Part shown: in pieces, positions 9,395 through 20,858 of the stretch
How the letters are laid out: every line of letters starts with the position of its first letter
Position numbering within the stretch: position 1 is the stretch's first letter
NCBI GenBank assembly: GCA_900472675.1
Contig: UCJA01000004.1
Location: forward strand, 310,532 to 374,531
Source: Hyphomicrobiales bacterium
Lineage (GTDB): Bacteria > Pseudomonadota > Alphaproteobacteria > Rhizobiales > Rhizobiaceae
DNA length: 64,000 nt
Direction: 5' to 3'
Translations under genes and position numbers: made by a program
The notes under the pieces: model-generated
Told to the model about the DNA's origin: nothing
The model's input: only the letters and a program-made list of their open reading frames with translations
Database searches by the model: none

Positions 9395-10558
9395 TTGGAA
9401 CCCATTCCCAAATATACGTCGAGTGTCGGCGAGGAGTTGAAGGCGCTGGCCGCCTCTGGCACGCTGACGCCGGATGCGGCGCAGATGGCGGTCGCAGTCC
9501 AGCTCGACCATATCCTGACCTGCCTGCGGGAAACCCGCCCGGCCAAGAAGACCAGCGCGCTCGGCTGGCTGTTTGCCCGCGGGAGCGGTCGTCCGCGCAA
9601 GATCCGCGGGCTCTACGTGCATGGCAGCGTCGGTCGCGGCAAGACCATGCTGATGGACATGTTCTTCAAGAAGGCGCCCGTCACCCGCAAGCGCCGGGCG
9701 CATTTCCATGAATTCATGGCAGACGTCCACAGTCGCATCCACGAGCACCGGCAGAAGCTGAAGCGGGGCGAGACCAAGCAGGCGGATCCCGTTCCGCCCG
9801 TTGCTGCTGCGCTGTTTGCCGAGGCGGAGCTGCTGTGCTTCGACGAGTTTTCCGTCACCGACATTACCGATGCGATGATTCTGGCGCGGCTGTTCACCGA
9901 GTTGTTCGATCTCGGCTGCATCCTGGTCGCAACGTCCAACGTCGCCCCGCAGGATCTCTACCGCGAAGGCCTCAATCGCAGCCTGTTCCTGCCGTTTATC
10001 GCTTTGATGGACCAGCATGTGGATGTGGTGACGCTGGATTCGCCGACCGACTACCGCATGCAGAAGCTCGCAAGCCTGCCGGTCTATGTGTCGCCTCTCG
10101 ACCCGAGCGCGGACGCCGCCATGGAAACGGCCTGGCATCAGGTGATCGATGGCGAGACGGCCGCACCGGCGGAGGTGCCGATGAAGGGCCGCAGCATCCA
10201 TGTGCCGCTGGCGGCCGGCAGGGCAGCCCGTTTCTCATTTACCGATCTCTGCGAAAAGCCGCTCGGCGCTTCCGACTATCTGGCGCTGGCAGATCGCTTC
10301 GACCAGATCTTCGTCGAGCACGTGCCGCGGCTCGGGCCGGAAAAGCGCAACGAGACCAAGCGCTTCATCAACCTTATCGACGCGCTCTACGACCGCACCG
10401 TGCGCCTTTACATCTCCGCCGAGACCTCGGCCGATGCCATCCTGACGGAGCGGCGGGGCACCGAAGGCTTCGAGTTCGACCGGACAGTTTCGCGCCTGTT
10501 TGAGATGCGAAGCCCGGACTATCTGTCCCGCCATCAGGCCGAACGCGCCGAAGTTTAA
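9395..10558 (+). CDS. zapE: cell division protein ZapE (AFG1-family ATPase)
   Basis: A 387-residue P-loop ATPase of the AFG1/LACE1 family. Walker A is HGSVGRGKTMLMDMF (residues about 76-90), Walker B is LLCFDEFSVTDITDAM, and sensor-type residues follow in LVATSNVAPQDLYREGLNR. In E. coli ZapE acts at the Z-ring during oxygen stress; mitochondrial homologues help degrade respiratory-chain subunits. It starts at TTG 9395, 23 bases after the lipoprotein gene, and ends before mdh. Its position immediately before mdh is common in Rhizobiales. Confidence 0.93.
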   Translation: MEPIPKYTSSVGEELKALAASGTLTPDAAQMAVAVQLDHILTCLRETRPAKKTSALGWLFARGSGRPRKIRGLYVHGSVGRGKTMLMDMFFKKAPVTRKRRAHFHEFMADVHSRIHEHRQKLKRGETKQADPVPPVAAALFAEAELLCFDEFSVTDITDAMILARLFTELFDLGCILVATSNVAPQDLYREGLNRSLFLPFIALMDQHVDVVTLDSPTDYRMQKLASLPVYVSPLDPSADAAMETAWHQVIDGETAAPAEVPMKGRSIHVPLAAGRAARFSFTDLCEKPLGASDYLALADRFDQIFVEHVPRLGPEKRNETKRFINLIDALYDRTVRLYISAETSADAILTERRGTEGFEFDRTVSRLFEMRSPDYLSRHQAERAEV

Positions 10559-10577
10559 CGTTCAGATGACAGAAATT

Positions 10578-10602
10578 CTTACGTTTACGTAAGTTATTTT
10601 AC
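10578..10602 (+). terminator. weak hairpin after zapE
   Basis: The dyad CTTACG-TTTA-CGTAAG is followed by TTATTTTAC, 19 bases after the zapE stop. The stem is short and AT-rich, so it could instead be an operator for mdh. Confidence 0.35.
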
Positions 10603-10640
10603 ATCTAAACGATTGAAAACTATGGCGCCAAAATATCCCG

Positions 10641-10669
10641 TTGCCATTTTAGCAGTATAGGTCTATTCG
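10641..10669 (+). promoter_or_regulatory. possible mdh promoter
   Basis: TTGCCA and TATTCG are separated by 17 bases, ending 63 bases before the mdh start codon. Both hexamers are imperfect, so this is only a candidate. The gap 10559-10732 is where the promoter of the mdh-suc unit should lie. Confidence 0.25.
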
Positions 10670-10732
10670 AATGCGACCCGGCGGGCCTGCCACGACCTGT
10701 CAGGAAAAAGGATCTTGAAAGGAAGCTTTTAG

Positions 10733-11695
<963 letters not shown>

Positions 11696-11730
11696 TTTTG
11701 GCTCTGAAGTAATCGAAACAGGGTAAACCC

Positions 11731-12924
<1,194 letters not shown>

Positions 12925-12941
12925 TCTGAGGACCGGAAACA

Positions 12942-13844
12942 ATGTCTATTCTCGTCAATAAAGACACCAAGGTTCTCGTTCAGGGCCTGACCGGCAAGAC
13001 CGGCACCTTCCATACCGAACAGGCGCTTGCCTACTACGGCACGAAGATGGTCGGCGGTATCCACCCGAAGAAGGGTGGCGAAACCTGGACCGGATCGAAG
13101 GGCGAAAGCCTGCCGATCTATGCCACGGTTGCCGAAGCCAAGGAAAAGACCGGCGCCGATGCGTCCGTGATCTACGTTCCGCCGGCCGGTGCTGCCGATG
13201 CCATCATCGAAGCGATCGACGCGGAAATCCCGTTCATCACCTGCATCACCGAAGGCATCCCGGTGCTCGACATGGTGCGCGTCAAGGCTCACCTGGTGGG
13301 CTCCAAGTCGCGCCTGCTCGGCCCCAACTGCCCGGGCATCATGACGCCGGAAGAATGCAAGATCGGCATCATGCCGGGCTCGATCTTCCGCAAGGGTTCG
13401 GTCGGTATCGTGTCCCGTTCGGGCACGCTCACCTATGAAGCCGTGTTCCAGACGTCGAACGAAGGCCTTGGCCAGACGACGGCTGTCGGCATCGGTGGCG
13501 ACCCGGTCAAGGGCACCGAGTTCATCGACATCCTGGAAATGTTCCTCGCTGACGACGCCACCCAGTCGATCATCATGATCGGCGAAATCGGCGGCTCGGC
13601 TGAAGAAGATGCGGCACAGTTCCTGATCGACGAAGCCAAGAAGGGCCGCAAGAAGCCGATGGCAGGCTTCATCGCCGGCCGTACCGCACCGAAGGGCCGT
13701 ACCATGGGCCACGCCGGTGCTGTGGTTTCCGGTGGCAAGGGTGATGCGGACTCCAAGATCTCGGCCATGGAAGCGGCCGGCATCAAGGTCTCGCCTTCGC
13801 CAGCGCGCCTCGGCAAGACCCTGGTTGAAGTCCTCAAGGGCTGA
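12942..13844 (+). CDS. sucD: succinyl-CoA synthetase alpha subunit
   Basis: The CoA-binding, phosphorylated subunit (300 residues). It shows the N-terminal CoA site [19 protein letters not shown], the segment [20 protein letters not shown], and the active-site phosphohistidine in [18 protein letters not shown]. It follows sucC directly. A strong 12-bp hairpin lies just after the stop codon, before sucA, and may lower read-through or stabilise the upstream message. Confidence 0.98.
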   Translation: MSILVNKDTKVLVQGLTGKTGTFHTEQALAYYGTKMVGGIHPKKGGETWTGSKGESLPIYATVAEAKEKTGADASVIYVPPAGAADAIIEAIDAEIPFITCITEGIPVLDMVRVKAHLVGSKSRLLGPNCPGIMTPEECKIGIMPGSIFRKGSVGIVSRSGTLTYEAVFQTSNEGLGQTTAVGIGGDPVKGTEFIDILEMFLADDATQSIIMIGEIGGSAEEDAAQFLIDEAKKGRKKPMAGFIAGRTAPKGRTMGHAGAVVSGGKGDADSKISAMEAAGIKVSPSPARLGKTLVEVLKG

Positions 13845-13857
13845 CGCCACATATTAG

Positions 13858-13892
13858 ACAATCGCCATCGACAGATTGATGGCGATTGTTCT
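13858..13892 (+). terminator. hairpin between sucD and sucA
   Basis: Perfect 12-base arms ACAATCGCCATC and GATGGCGATTGT enclose an 8-base loop and are followed by TCTTC. The U-tract is poor, so this may be an attenuator or an mRNA processing/stability element rather than a full terminator. A second perfect palindrome, GCCGGATC-G-GATCCGGC, lies at 13999-14015 in the same 214-base gap. Confidence 0.5.
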
Positions 13893-14058
13893 TCACAGGC
13901 GGACGGATGCGAGTCTCTCGCGCTGTCCGCTTCGACGTCTCCGAAGGGTGGGCTCATCAGCGCTTCCCACGGTGGCATCGGGCAAGAGAATGCGACATGC
14001 CGGATCGGATCCGGCTTCTAACACGTCAGGAGGCGGGCGCGGCGCTCGCGATAGACCC

Positions 14059-17058
14059 ATGGCACGGCAAGAAGCCAACGAGCAGTTTCTCATCACGTCC
14101 TTCCTCGACGGCGCCAATGCGGCGTATATCGAGCAGCTTTACGCCCGCTACGAAAGCGATCCGACGTCGCTTTCGGACGAGTGGCAGGCCTTTTTCAAGG
14201 CGATGGCCGACAGTCCCGAAGATGTGAAGAAGGCGGCCCAGGGGGCTTCCTGGAAGCGCAAGAACTGGCCTATCCCGGCCAACGGTGACCTGATTTCGGC
14301 GCTCGACGGCAACTGGCCGGTGATCGAAAAGGCCATCGAGACCAAGGTCAAGGCGAAGGCCGAAGCGGCTGCCGCCACGACCGGGACGCCAGCCAGCGAC
14401 GTGGACGTTCTGCAGGCGACGCGCGACAGCGTGCGCGCCATCATGATGATCCGCGCCTACCGCATGCGCGGCCACCTGCACGCCAAGCTTGATCCGCTCG
14501 GGATCGCCAGCGCGGTGGAAGACTACAACGAGCTGTCACCGACGGCCTACGGCTTCAGCGAAGCTGACTACGACCGCAAGATCTTCATCGACAACGTGCT
14601 CGGGCTCGAATACGCGACGCTCCGCGAAATGATCGAGATCCTGGAGCGGACCTATTGCTCGACGATCGGCGTCGAGTTCATGCACATCTCCAATCCGGAA
14701 GAAAAGTCCTGGATCCAGGAACGGATCGAGGGGCCCGGCAAGGGCGTCGAATTCACGCCGGAAGGCAAGAAGGCGATCCTGTCCAAGCTGGTCGAAGCGG
14801 AAGGCTACGAGCAGTTCCTCGACGTCCGCTTCAAGGGCACCAAGCGTTTCGGCCTCGACGGCGGTGAATCGCTGATCCCGGCGCTGGAGCAGATCATCAA
14901 GCGTGGCGGCCAGGATGGCTTGCAGGAGGTCGTGCTCGGCATGGCCCACCGCGGTCGTCTAAACGTGCTGACCAACGTCATGCACAAGCCGCACCGCGCC
15001 GTGTTCCACGAGTTCAAGGGCGGTTCGTTCAAGCCCGACGAAGTCGAAGGCTCGGGCGACGTGAAGTACCACCTGGGTGCCTCTTCGGACCGCGAGTTCG
15101 ACGGCAATAAGGTCCACCTGTCGCTGACGGCGAACCCGTCGCACCTGGAAATCGTCAACCCTGTCGTCATGGGCAAGGCGCGCGCCAAGCAGGACATGCT
15201 GGCCAAGACCGCGGACAAGGACGGCATTATTCCGCTGTCGGAACGTTCGCGCGTGCTGCCGCTGCTGCTGCATGGCGATGCGGCCTTTGCGGGCCAGGGC
15301 GTGGTTGCCGAAATTCTCGGCCTGTCTGGCCTGCGCGGTCACCGCGTTGCCGGCACGATGCACGTCATCATCAACAACCAGATCGGTTTCACCACCAATC
15401 CGGGCTTCTCGCGTTCCTCCCCCTATCCGTCGGATGTGGCGAAGATGATTGAGGCACCGATCTTCCACGTTAATGGCGACGATCCGGAAGCGGTCGTCTA
15501 TGCGGCGAAGATCGCTACCGAATACCGGATGAAGTTCCACAAGCCTGTCGTCATCGACATGTTCTGCTATCGCCGCTTCGGCCATAACGAAGGCGACGAG
15601 CCTGCGTTCACGCAGCCGAAGATGTACAAGGTCATTCGTGCCCACAAGGCGGTCGCAGAGCTTTATGCCGAGCGCCTGATCTCGCAGGGCCTGATGACCG
15701 ACGGCGAATTCGAAAAGATGAAGGCCGACTGGCGCGCTCATCTCGAAGCCGAGTTCGAAGCCGGCCAGAGCTACAAGCCGAACAAGGCCGACTGGCTGGA
15801 CGGCAAGTGGTCGGGCCTGCGTTCGGCCGACAATGCGGACGAGCAGCGTCGCGGCAAGACCGCGGTCCCGATGAAGGAACTGCGCGAGATCGGCCGCAAG
15901 CTGTCGACCGTTCCGGAAGGCTTCAACGCCCACCGCACCATCAAGCGCTTCATGGAAAACCGCGCCCAGATGATCGAGACGGGCGAAGGCATCGACTGGG
16001 CCATGGGCGAGGCGCTGGCCTTCGGCTCGCTTGCCGTCGAGGGCACGAAGATCCGCCTGTCGGGTCAGGATGTGGAGCGCGGCACCTTCTCGCAGCGTCA
16101 TACGGTTCTCTACGACCAGGACAGCGAAGAGCGGTTTATCCCGCTCGCCAACCTGTCGCCCGGCCAGGCCCGTTACGAAGTCATCAACTCGATGCTTTCG
16201 GAAGAAGCGGTGCTCGGCTTCGAATACGGCTACTCGCTGGCACGTCCGAATGCGCTGACGCTCTGGGAAGCCCAGTTCGGCGACTTCGCCAACGGCGCCC
16301 AGGTGGTGTTTGACCAGTTCATCTCGTCTGGGGAACGCAAGTGGCTGCGCATGTCCGGTCTCGTCTGCCTTTTGCCGCACGGCTATGAGGGCCAGGGTCC
16401 GGAACACTCCTCGGCCCGACTGGAACGCTGGCTGCAGATGTGCGCCGAAGACAACATGCAGGTTGCCAACGTTTCGACGCCGGCCAACTACTTCCACATC
16501 CTGCGCCGGCAGGTGAAGCGCGACTTCCGCAAGCCGCTGATCCTGATGACGCCGAAGTCGCTGCTGCGCCACAAGCGCGCCACGTCGAGCCTTGCAGAGA
16601 TGGCTGGAGAGAGCTCTTTCCACCGCCTGCTGTGGGACGATGCGGAGGTGATCAAGGACGGCCCTATCAAGCTGCAGAAGGACGCGAAGATCCGTCGCGT
16701 GGTGATGTGCACGGGCAAGGTCTACTACGACCTTCTGGAAGAGCGCGAGAAGCGCGGCGTAGACGATGTCTACCTGCTGCGTATCGAACAGCTCTATCCG
16801 TTCCCGGCCAAGGCGCTGATCAACGAACTGTCCCGCTTCCGCAATGCGGAGATGGTGTGGTGCCAGGAAGAGCCAAAGAACATGGGCTCCTGGTCGTTCA
16901 TCGATCCTTACCTGGAATGGGTGCTCGCCCATATCGACGCCAAATACCAGCGCGTCCGCTACACGGGTCGCCCGGCCTCGGCCTCTCCGGCCACCGGCCT
17001 GATGTCGAAGCACCTGGCCCAGCTCGAAGCCTTCCTCGAAGACGCGCTCGGCGGCTGA
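14059..17058 (+). CDS. sucA: 2-oxoglutarate dehydrogenase E1 component
   Basis: The thiamine-diphosphate decarboxylase of the 2-oxoglutarate dehydrogenase complex (999 residues). The N-terminal E2-binding segment is FLDGANAAYIEQLYARYESD, the TPP region includes GMAHRGRLNVLTNV and NNQIGFTTNP, and the second transketolase domain includes LPHGYEGQGPEHSSARLER. The open frame reaches back to 13876, but ATG at 14059 gives the normal N-terminus and the added 61 residues (ASLSRCPLRRLRRVG) look non-coding. No good ribosome site lies close to this ATG; AGGAGG is about 25 bases upstream. sucB follows 54 bases later. Confidence 0.97.
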   Translation: MARQEANEQFLITSFLDGANAAYIEQLYARYESDPTSLSDEWQAFFKAMADSPEDVKKAAQGASWKRKNWPIPANGDLISALDGNWPVIEKAIETKVKAKAEAAAATTGTPASDVDVLQATRDSVRAIMMIRAYRMRGHLHAKLDPLGIASAVEDYNELSPTAYGFSEADYDRKIFIDNVLGLEYATLREMIEILERTYCSTIGVEFMHISNPEEKSWIQERIEGPGKGVEFTPEGKKAILSKLVEAEGYEQFLDVRFKGTKRFGLDGGESLIPALEQIIKRGGQDGLQEVVLGMAHRGRLNVLTNVMHKPHRAVFHEFKGGSFKPDEVEGSGDVKYHLGASSDREFDGNKVHLSLTANPSHLEIVNPVVMGKARAKQDMLAKTADKDGIIPLSERSRVLPLLLHGDAAFAGQGVVAEILGLSGLRGHRVAGTMHVIINNQIGFTTNPGFSRSSPYPSDVAKMIEAPIFHVNGDDPEAVVYAAKIATEYRMKFHKPVVIDMFCYRRFGHNEGDEPAFTQPKMYKVIRAHKAVAELYAERLISQGLMTDGEFEKMKADWRAHLEAEFEAGQSYKPNKADWLDGKWSGLRSADNADEQRRGKTAVPMKELREIGRKLSTVPEGFNAHRTIKRFMENRAQMIETGEGIDWAMGEALAFGSLAVEGTKIRLSGQDVERGTFSQRHTVLYDQDSEERFIPLANLSPGQARYEVINSMLSEEAVLGFEYGYSLARPNALTLWEAQFGDFANGAQVVFDQFISSGERKWLRMSGLVCLLPHGYEGQGPEHSSARLERWLQMCAEDNMQVANVSTPANYFHILRRQVKRDFRKPLILMTPKSLLRHKRATSSLAEMAGESSFHRLLWDDAEVIKDGPIKLQKDAKIRRVVMCTGKVYYDLLEEREKRGVDDVYLLRIEQLYPFPAKALINELSRFRNAEMVWCQEEPKNMGSWSFIDPYLEWVLAHIDAKYQRVRYTGRPASASPATGLMSKHLAQLEAFLEDALGG

Positions 17059-17112
17059 TTTCAGCCGCCTTTCTCACCCGATCAAGACACCTGACAACTA
17101 CGGAAACAGATC

Positions 17113-18363
17113 ATGGCAACCGAAATCCGCGTCCCCACTCTCGGCGAGTCCGTCAGCGAGGCAACCGTCGGCACCTGGTTCAAGAAGGTCGGCGACACGG
17201 TGAAGGCCGACGAGCCGCTCGTGGAACTTGAAACGGACAAGGTGACGGTTGAAGTGCCGGCACCCGCATCCGGCGTGCTGACCGAGATCGTCGCCCAGAA
17301 CGGCGAAACCGTCGATCCGGGTGCGCTGCTTGGCCAGATCGACGAAGCTGCTGCCGGCACCGCGACGACTGCTCCGGCTGCCAAGCCCGCTGAGGCTGCT
17401 CCTGCCGCACCGGCGCCTGCTGCCGCAGCTGCTCCGGCACCAGCCGCCGCTCCGGCTGCTGCGACCTCCATGCCGCCGGCTCCGGCTGCCGCCAAGGTTG
17501 CCGCCGACAACAATATCTCGACGTCTGATGTGGACGGCTCGGGCAAGCGCGGCCAGGTCCTGAAGGGCGACGTGCTGGCTGCCGTTGCCAAGGGCACCTC
17601 GGCGCCTGCTGCTCCTGCCGCCGCACCGGCTGCTCCACGTCCGGTCTCGTCTGCCGACGACGCATCGCGCGAAGAGCGCGTGAAGATGACGCGCCTGCGC
17701 CAGACGATCGCCAAGCGCCTCAAGGACGCGCAGAACACCGCCGCCATGCTGACCACCTACAATGAGGTGGACATGAAGGCCGTGATGGACCTGCGCGCCA
17801 AGTACAAGGACATCTTCGAGAAGAAGCATGGCGTGAAGCTCGGCTTCATGGGCTTCTTCACGAAGGCCATCACGCACGCGCTGAAGGAACTCCCGGCCGT
17901 CAACGCCGAGATCGACGGCACCGACATCATCTACAAGAACTACTGCCACGTCGGCATGGCCGTTGGCACGGACAAGGGCCTCGTGGTTCCGGTCATCCGT
18001 GATGCGGACCAGATGTCGATCGCCGAAGTGGAAAAGGAACTGGCACGTCTTGCCAAAGCTGCCCGCGATGGCTCGCTGTCGATGGCCGACATGCAGGGCG
18101 GCACCTTCACCATCACCAATGGTGGCGTCTACGGTTCGCTCATGTCTTCGCCTATCCTCAACGCGCCGCAGTCCGGCATCCTCGGCATGCACAAGATCCA
18201 GGAGCGTCCGATGGCCATCGGCGGCCAGGTGGTGATCCGTCCGATGATGTATCTGGCGCTCTCCTACGATCACCGGATTGTTGACGGCAAGGAAGCCGTG
18301 ACGTTCCTCGTGCGCGTCAAGGAAAGCCTGGAAGCTCCGGAACGTCTCGTTCTCGACCTCTGA
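17113..18363 (+). CDS. sucB: dihydrolipoamide succinyltransferase (E2)
   Basis: The core of the 2-oxoglutarate dehydrogenase complex (416 residues). The lipoyl domain with its lipoylated lysine is in [14 protein letters not shown] (lysine about residue 43), followed by a long Ala/Pro linker, the E3-binding domain (around [20 protein letters not shown]), a second Ala/Pro linker, and the catalytic acetyltransferase domain ending with [14 protein letters not shown], which holds the active-site histidine. All parts are intact. It is part of the suc operon; the MAPEG gene starts 28 bases later. Confidence 0.97.
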   Translation: MATEIRVPTLGESVSEATVGTWFKKVGDTVKADEPLVELETDKVTVEVPAPASGVLTEIVAQNGETVDPGALLGQIDEAAAGTATTAPAAKPAEAAPAAPAPAAAAAPAPAAAPAAATSMPPAPAAAKVAADNNISTSDVDGSGKRGQVLKGDVLAAVAKGTSAPAAPAAAPAAPRPVSSADDASREERVKMTRLRQTIAKRLKDAQNTAAMLTTYNEVDMKAVMDLRAKYKDIFEKKHGVKLGFMGFFTKAITHALKELPAVNAEIDGTDIIYKNYCHVGMAVGTDKGLVVPVIRDADQMSIAEVEKELARLAKAARDGSLSMADMQGGTFTITNGGVYGSLMSSPILNAPQSGILGMHKIQERPMAIGGQVVIRPMMYLALSYDHRIVDGKEAVTFLVRVKESLEAPERLVLDL

Positions 18364-18391
18364 TACCGACTGACCGAACAAGGAGAACAGC

Positions 18392-18805
18392 ATGGAACCC
18401 GCTTCGGCAAATGCCACTCATCTGGTGATTCTGCTTTGCCTCAGCGTCGTCATGCTGGTCTTCCACATCCTCCTGCAGGGCTTCCTCGCCACGAAGGAAC
18501 TGGGGTCAGACTGGAACGCGGGTCCGCGCGACGAAGCCAAGGAGCCGAAAGGCGTCATGGCCGGTCGTGCCGCCCGCGCGTCGAAGAACTTCCAGGAAAC
18601 CTATCCAGCCTTCATCGGGCTGCTACTGGGGCTCGCCTTCATAGGCGACGCCTCGGGCTGGGGCATTCTCGGTGGCTGGCTGTGGTTGCTTGCCCGCATC
18701 GCCTACATCCCGCTCTATCTGGCGGGCATTCCCTACATCCGGTCGCTCGTCTGGCTGGGGAGCCTTCTTGGCCTGCTGGTCATGATGATCGCGCTCATTC
18801 TGTGA
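18392..18805 (+). CDS. MAPEG family membrane protein
   Basis: A 137-residue protein with about four hydrophobic helices and a hydrophilic loop after helix 1 (GSDWNAGPRDEAKEPKG) that leads into RAARASKNFQETYPAFIGL. The RAxRAxxNFxE pattern is the hallmark of MAPEG proteins (membrane-associated proteins in eicosanoid and glutathione metabolism). Bacterial members are of unknown function; some have glutathione-transferase activity. It lies between sucB and lpdA, 28 and 36 bases from them, so it is probably co-transcribed with enzymes of the 2-oxoglutarate dehydrogenase complex. Whether it acts with them is unknown. Confidence 0.88.
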   Translation: MEPASANATHLVILLCLSVVMLVFHILLQGFLATKELGSDWNAGPRDEAKEPKGVMAGRAARASKNFQETYPAFIGLLLGLAFIGDASGWGILGGWLWLLARIAYIPLYLAGIPYIRSLVWLGSLLGLLVMMIALIL

Positions 18806-18841
18806 CGGCACCGGCCTACTGATTTTAAAGGATCTCGTACC

Positions 18842-20248
18842 ATGGCATATGATGTTGTCGTAATCGGAAGCGGCCCGGGCGGTTATGTCTGCGCCATCAA
18901 GGCAGCCCAGCTCGGGCTCAAGGTCGCGGTCGTCGAAAAGCGTGCGACCTATGGCGGCACCTGCCTGAACATCGGCTGCATTCCCTCCAAGGCCCTGCTG
19001 CACGCGTCGGAAATGTTCGCGCATGTGGCGCATGGCGTCGATCAGCTCGGCATCGAAGTGCCGGCGCCGACGCTCAATCTTGAAAAGATGATGGCGCACA
19101 AGGATGCGACCGTGAAGGCCAACGTCGACGGCGTCGGCTTCCTGTTCAAGAAGAACAAGGTCGAGGGCTTTATCGGCACCGGCAAGATCGTTTCGGCCGG
19201 CAAGGTTTCCGTGACCGCCGAAGACGGCAGCGTGCAGGAACTCGAGACCAAGAACATCATCATCGCGACGGGTTCGGACGTCGCCGGCATTCCCGGCGTC
19301 AAGGTCGATATCGACGAGAAGGTGATCGTCTCCTCGACCGGCGGCATTGCACTCGACAAGGTACCCGCCCAGATGGTGGTCGTCGGCGGCGGCGTGATCG
19401 GCATGGAACTGGGCTCCGTGTGGGCTCGCCTCGGCGCCAAGGTTACCGTCATCGAATACCTCGACAAGCTGCTGGGCGGCATGGATGCGGACCTGTCGAA
19501 GCAGTTCCAGCGCCTGATGTCCAAGCAGGGCATGGATATCCGCACTGAAGCCAAGGTAACGGCCGTCGAAAAGACGGAGACCGGTGCCAAGGTGACCTAT
19601 GAGCCGGTCAAGGGCGGCGATGCCGTGACGATCGATGCCGACGTCGTGCTCGTATCGACCGGCCGCAAGCCCTACACGGAGGGCCTCGGCCTCGAAGAAG
19701 CGGGCGTTACGCTCGACAACCGCGGTCGCGTCGAGATCGATGCAGGCTTCAAGACCAATGTCGCCGGCATCTATGCGATCGGCGACGTGGTGAAGGGCCC
19801 GATGCTGGCGCACAAGGCGGAAGACGAGGGCGTCGCACTTGCCGAAATCCTCGCAGGCCAGCATGGCCATGTGAACTACGACGTCATTCCAAGCGTGGTC
19901 TACACCCAGCCGGAAGTCGCTTCGGTCGGCAAGACCGAGGAAGAACTCAAGGCCGCTGGCGTCGCCTACAAGGTCGGCAAGTTCCCGTTCACGGCCAATG
20001 GCCGCGCCCGCGCCATGCTGGCGACGGACGGGTTCGTGAAGATCCTTGCGGACAAGGAAACCGACCAGGTGCTCGGCGGCCATATCCTCGGCTTCGGCGC
20101 CGGCGACATGATCCACGAGATTGCCGTGCTGATGGAATTCAGCGGGTCTTCGGAAGATCTCGGCCGCACCTGCCACGCGCATCCGACGCTGTCGGAAGCT
20201 GTCAAGGAAGCGGCGATGGCGACCTTCTTCAAGCCGATCCACATGTGA
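18842..20248 (+). CDS. lpdA: dihydrolipoyl dehydrogenase (E3)
   Basis: Reoxidises dihydrolipoamide on SucB and passes electrons to NAD. The 468-residue flavoprotein starts with the FAD motif VVVIGSGPGGYVCAIKAAQLG, has the redox-active disulphide in GGTCLNIGCIPSKALL (residues about 40-55), the NAD-binding motif VVVGGGVIGMELGSVW, the second FAD motif GIYAIGDVVKGPMLAHKAE, and the dimer-interface catalytic histidine in CHAHPTLSEAVKEA. It is the last enzyme gene of the suc block. Confidence 0.97.
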   Translation: MAYDVVVIGSGPGGYVCAIKAAQLGLKVAVVEKRATYGGTCLNIGCIPSKALLHASEMFAHVAHGVDQLGIEVPAPTLNLEKMMAHKDATVKANVDGVGFLFKKNKVEGFIGTGKIVSAGKVSVTAEDGSVQELETKNIIIATGSDVAGIPGVKVDIDEKVIVSSTGGIALDKVPAQMVVVGGGVIGMELGSVWARLGAKVTVIEYLDKLLGGMDADLSKQFQRLMSKQGMDIRTEAKVTAVEKTETGAKVTYEPVKGGDAVTIDADVVLVSTGRKPYTEGLGLEEAGVTLDNRGRVEIDAGFKTNVAGIYAIGDVVKGPMLAHKAEDEGVALAEILAGQHGHVNYDVIPSVVYTQPEVASVGKTEEELKAAGVAYKVGKFPFTANGRARAMLATDGFVKILADKETDQVLGGHILGFGAGDMIHEIAVLMEFSGSSEDLGRTCHAHPTLSEAVKEAAMATFFKPIHM

Positions 20249-20353
20249 TCGGTCAGGTCGCGCATTAAATTTCTGTCACGTGGTCGGCCGCAGCTTGTGC
20301 AAAAGCTGCGGCCGCTGCATGTTCTGCCATAAGTTCTTGAAAAGGCAGAAAAA

Positions 20354-20854
20354 ATGGACAGAACCAGTCAAGTTTCCTACTCCGTCCCGCAGCGGGTGCT
20401 GCATTGGGCAACGGCTGCGCTGGTGCTGTTCAACCTTCTGCTGCCGGACGGCATGGAGGAGTGGTCGCATGCCATGAAAAAGCTCGGCTCGGCCACCGCA
20501 GATCAGATCGCCAGCGCCAACATCCATGCCTATGTGGGCATCGGTATCCTCGTTCTGGTAGCGCTTCGCCTGATCCTTCGTGCCACTAGAGGCGTTCCGC
20601 CTGCGTCCACCGAAGAGCCCGCCATCTTCCAGCTTGCGGCCAAGGTCGCGCATTTCGGCCTCTATGCGCTTTTGATCGGCATGCCGCTCACCGGCATCGG
20701 CGCCTACTACTTCGGCAACGGGACCGCGGGCGATATCCACGCCGATGTTCTGAAGGTGGTGCTGTGGGTGCTGCTTGCGGGCCATGTGGGCGGCGCGCTG
20801 GTCCATCAGTTCTACTGGAAGACCAATGTGCTGCGCCGTATGACCGCCGGCTAG
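20354..20854 (+). CDS. cytochrome b561
   Basis: A 166-residue di-heme cytochrome b561 (bacterial CybB type) with four membrane helices. The histidines expected as heme ligands are visible in QRVLHWATAA, ANIHAYVGIG, KVAHFGLYAL and LLAGHVGGALVHQFYWK. E. coli CybB oxidises superoxide and reduces ubiquinone, so a similar role is possible. It lies 105 bases after lpdA on the same strand and convergent with the TraB-family gene, whose stop is only 4 bases away. Confidence 0.9.
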   Translation: MDRTSQVSYSVPQRVLHWATAALVLFNLLLPDGMEEWSHAMKKLGSATADQIASANIHAYVGIGILVLVALRLILRATRGVPPASTEEPAIFQLAAKVAHFGLYALLIGMPLTGIGAYYFGNGTAGDIHADVLKVVLWVLLAGHVGGALVHQFYWKTNVLRRMTAG

Positions 20855-20858
20855 GCGG

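Noticed and set aside
13876..14058. An N-terminal extension of 61 residues for sucA.
   Set aside because: The added residues are Arg/Ser-rich and unlike any SucA N-terminus; the region holds two RNA hairpins and the normal family start is at 14059.
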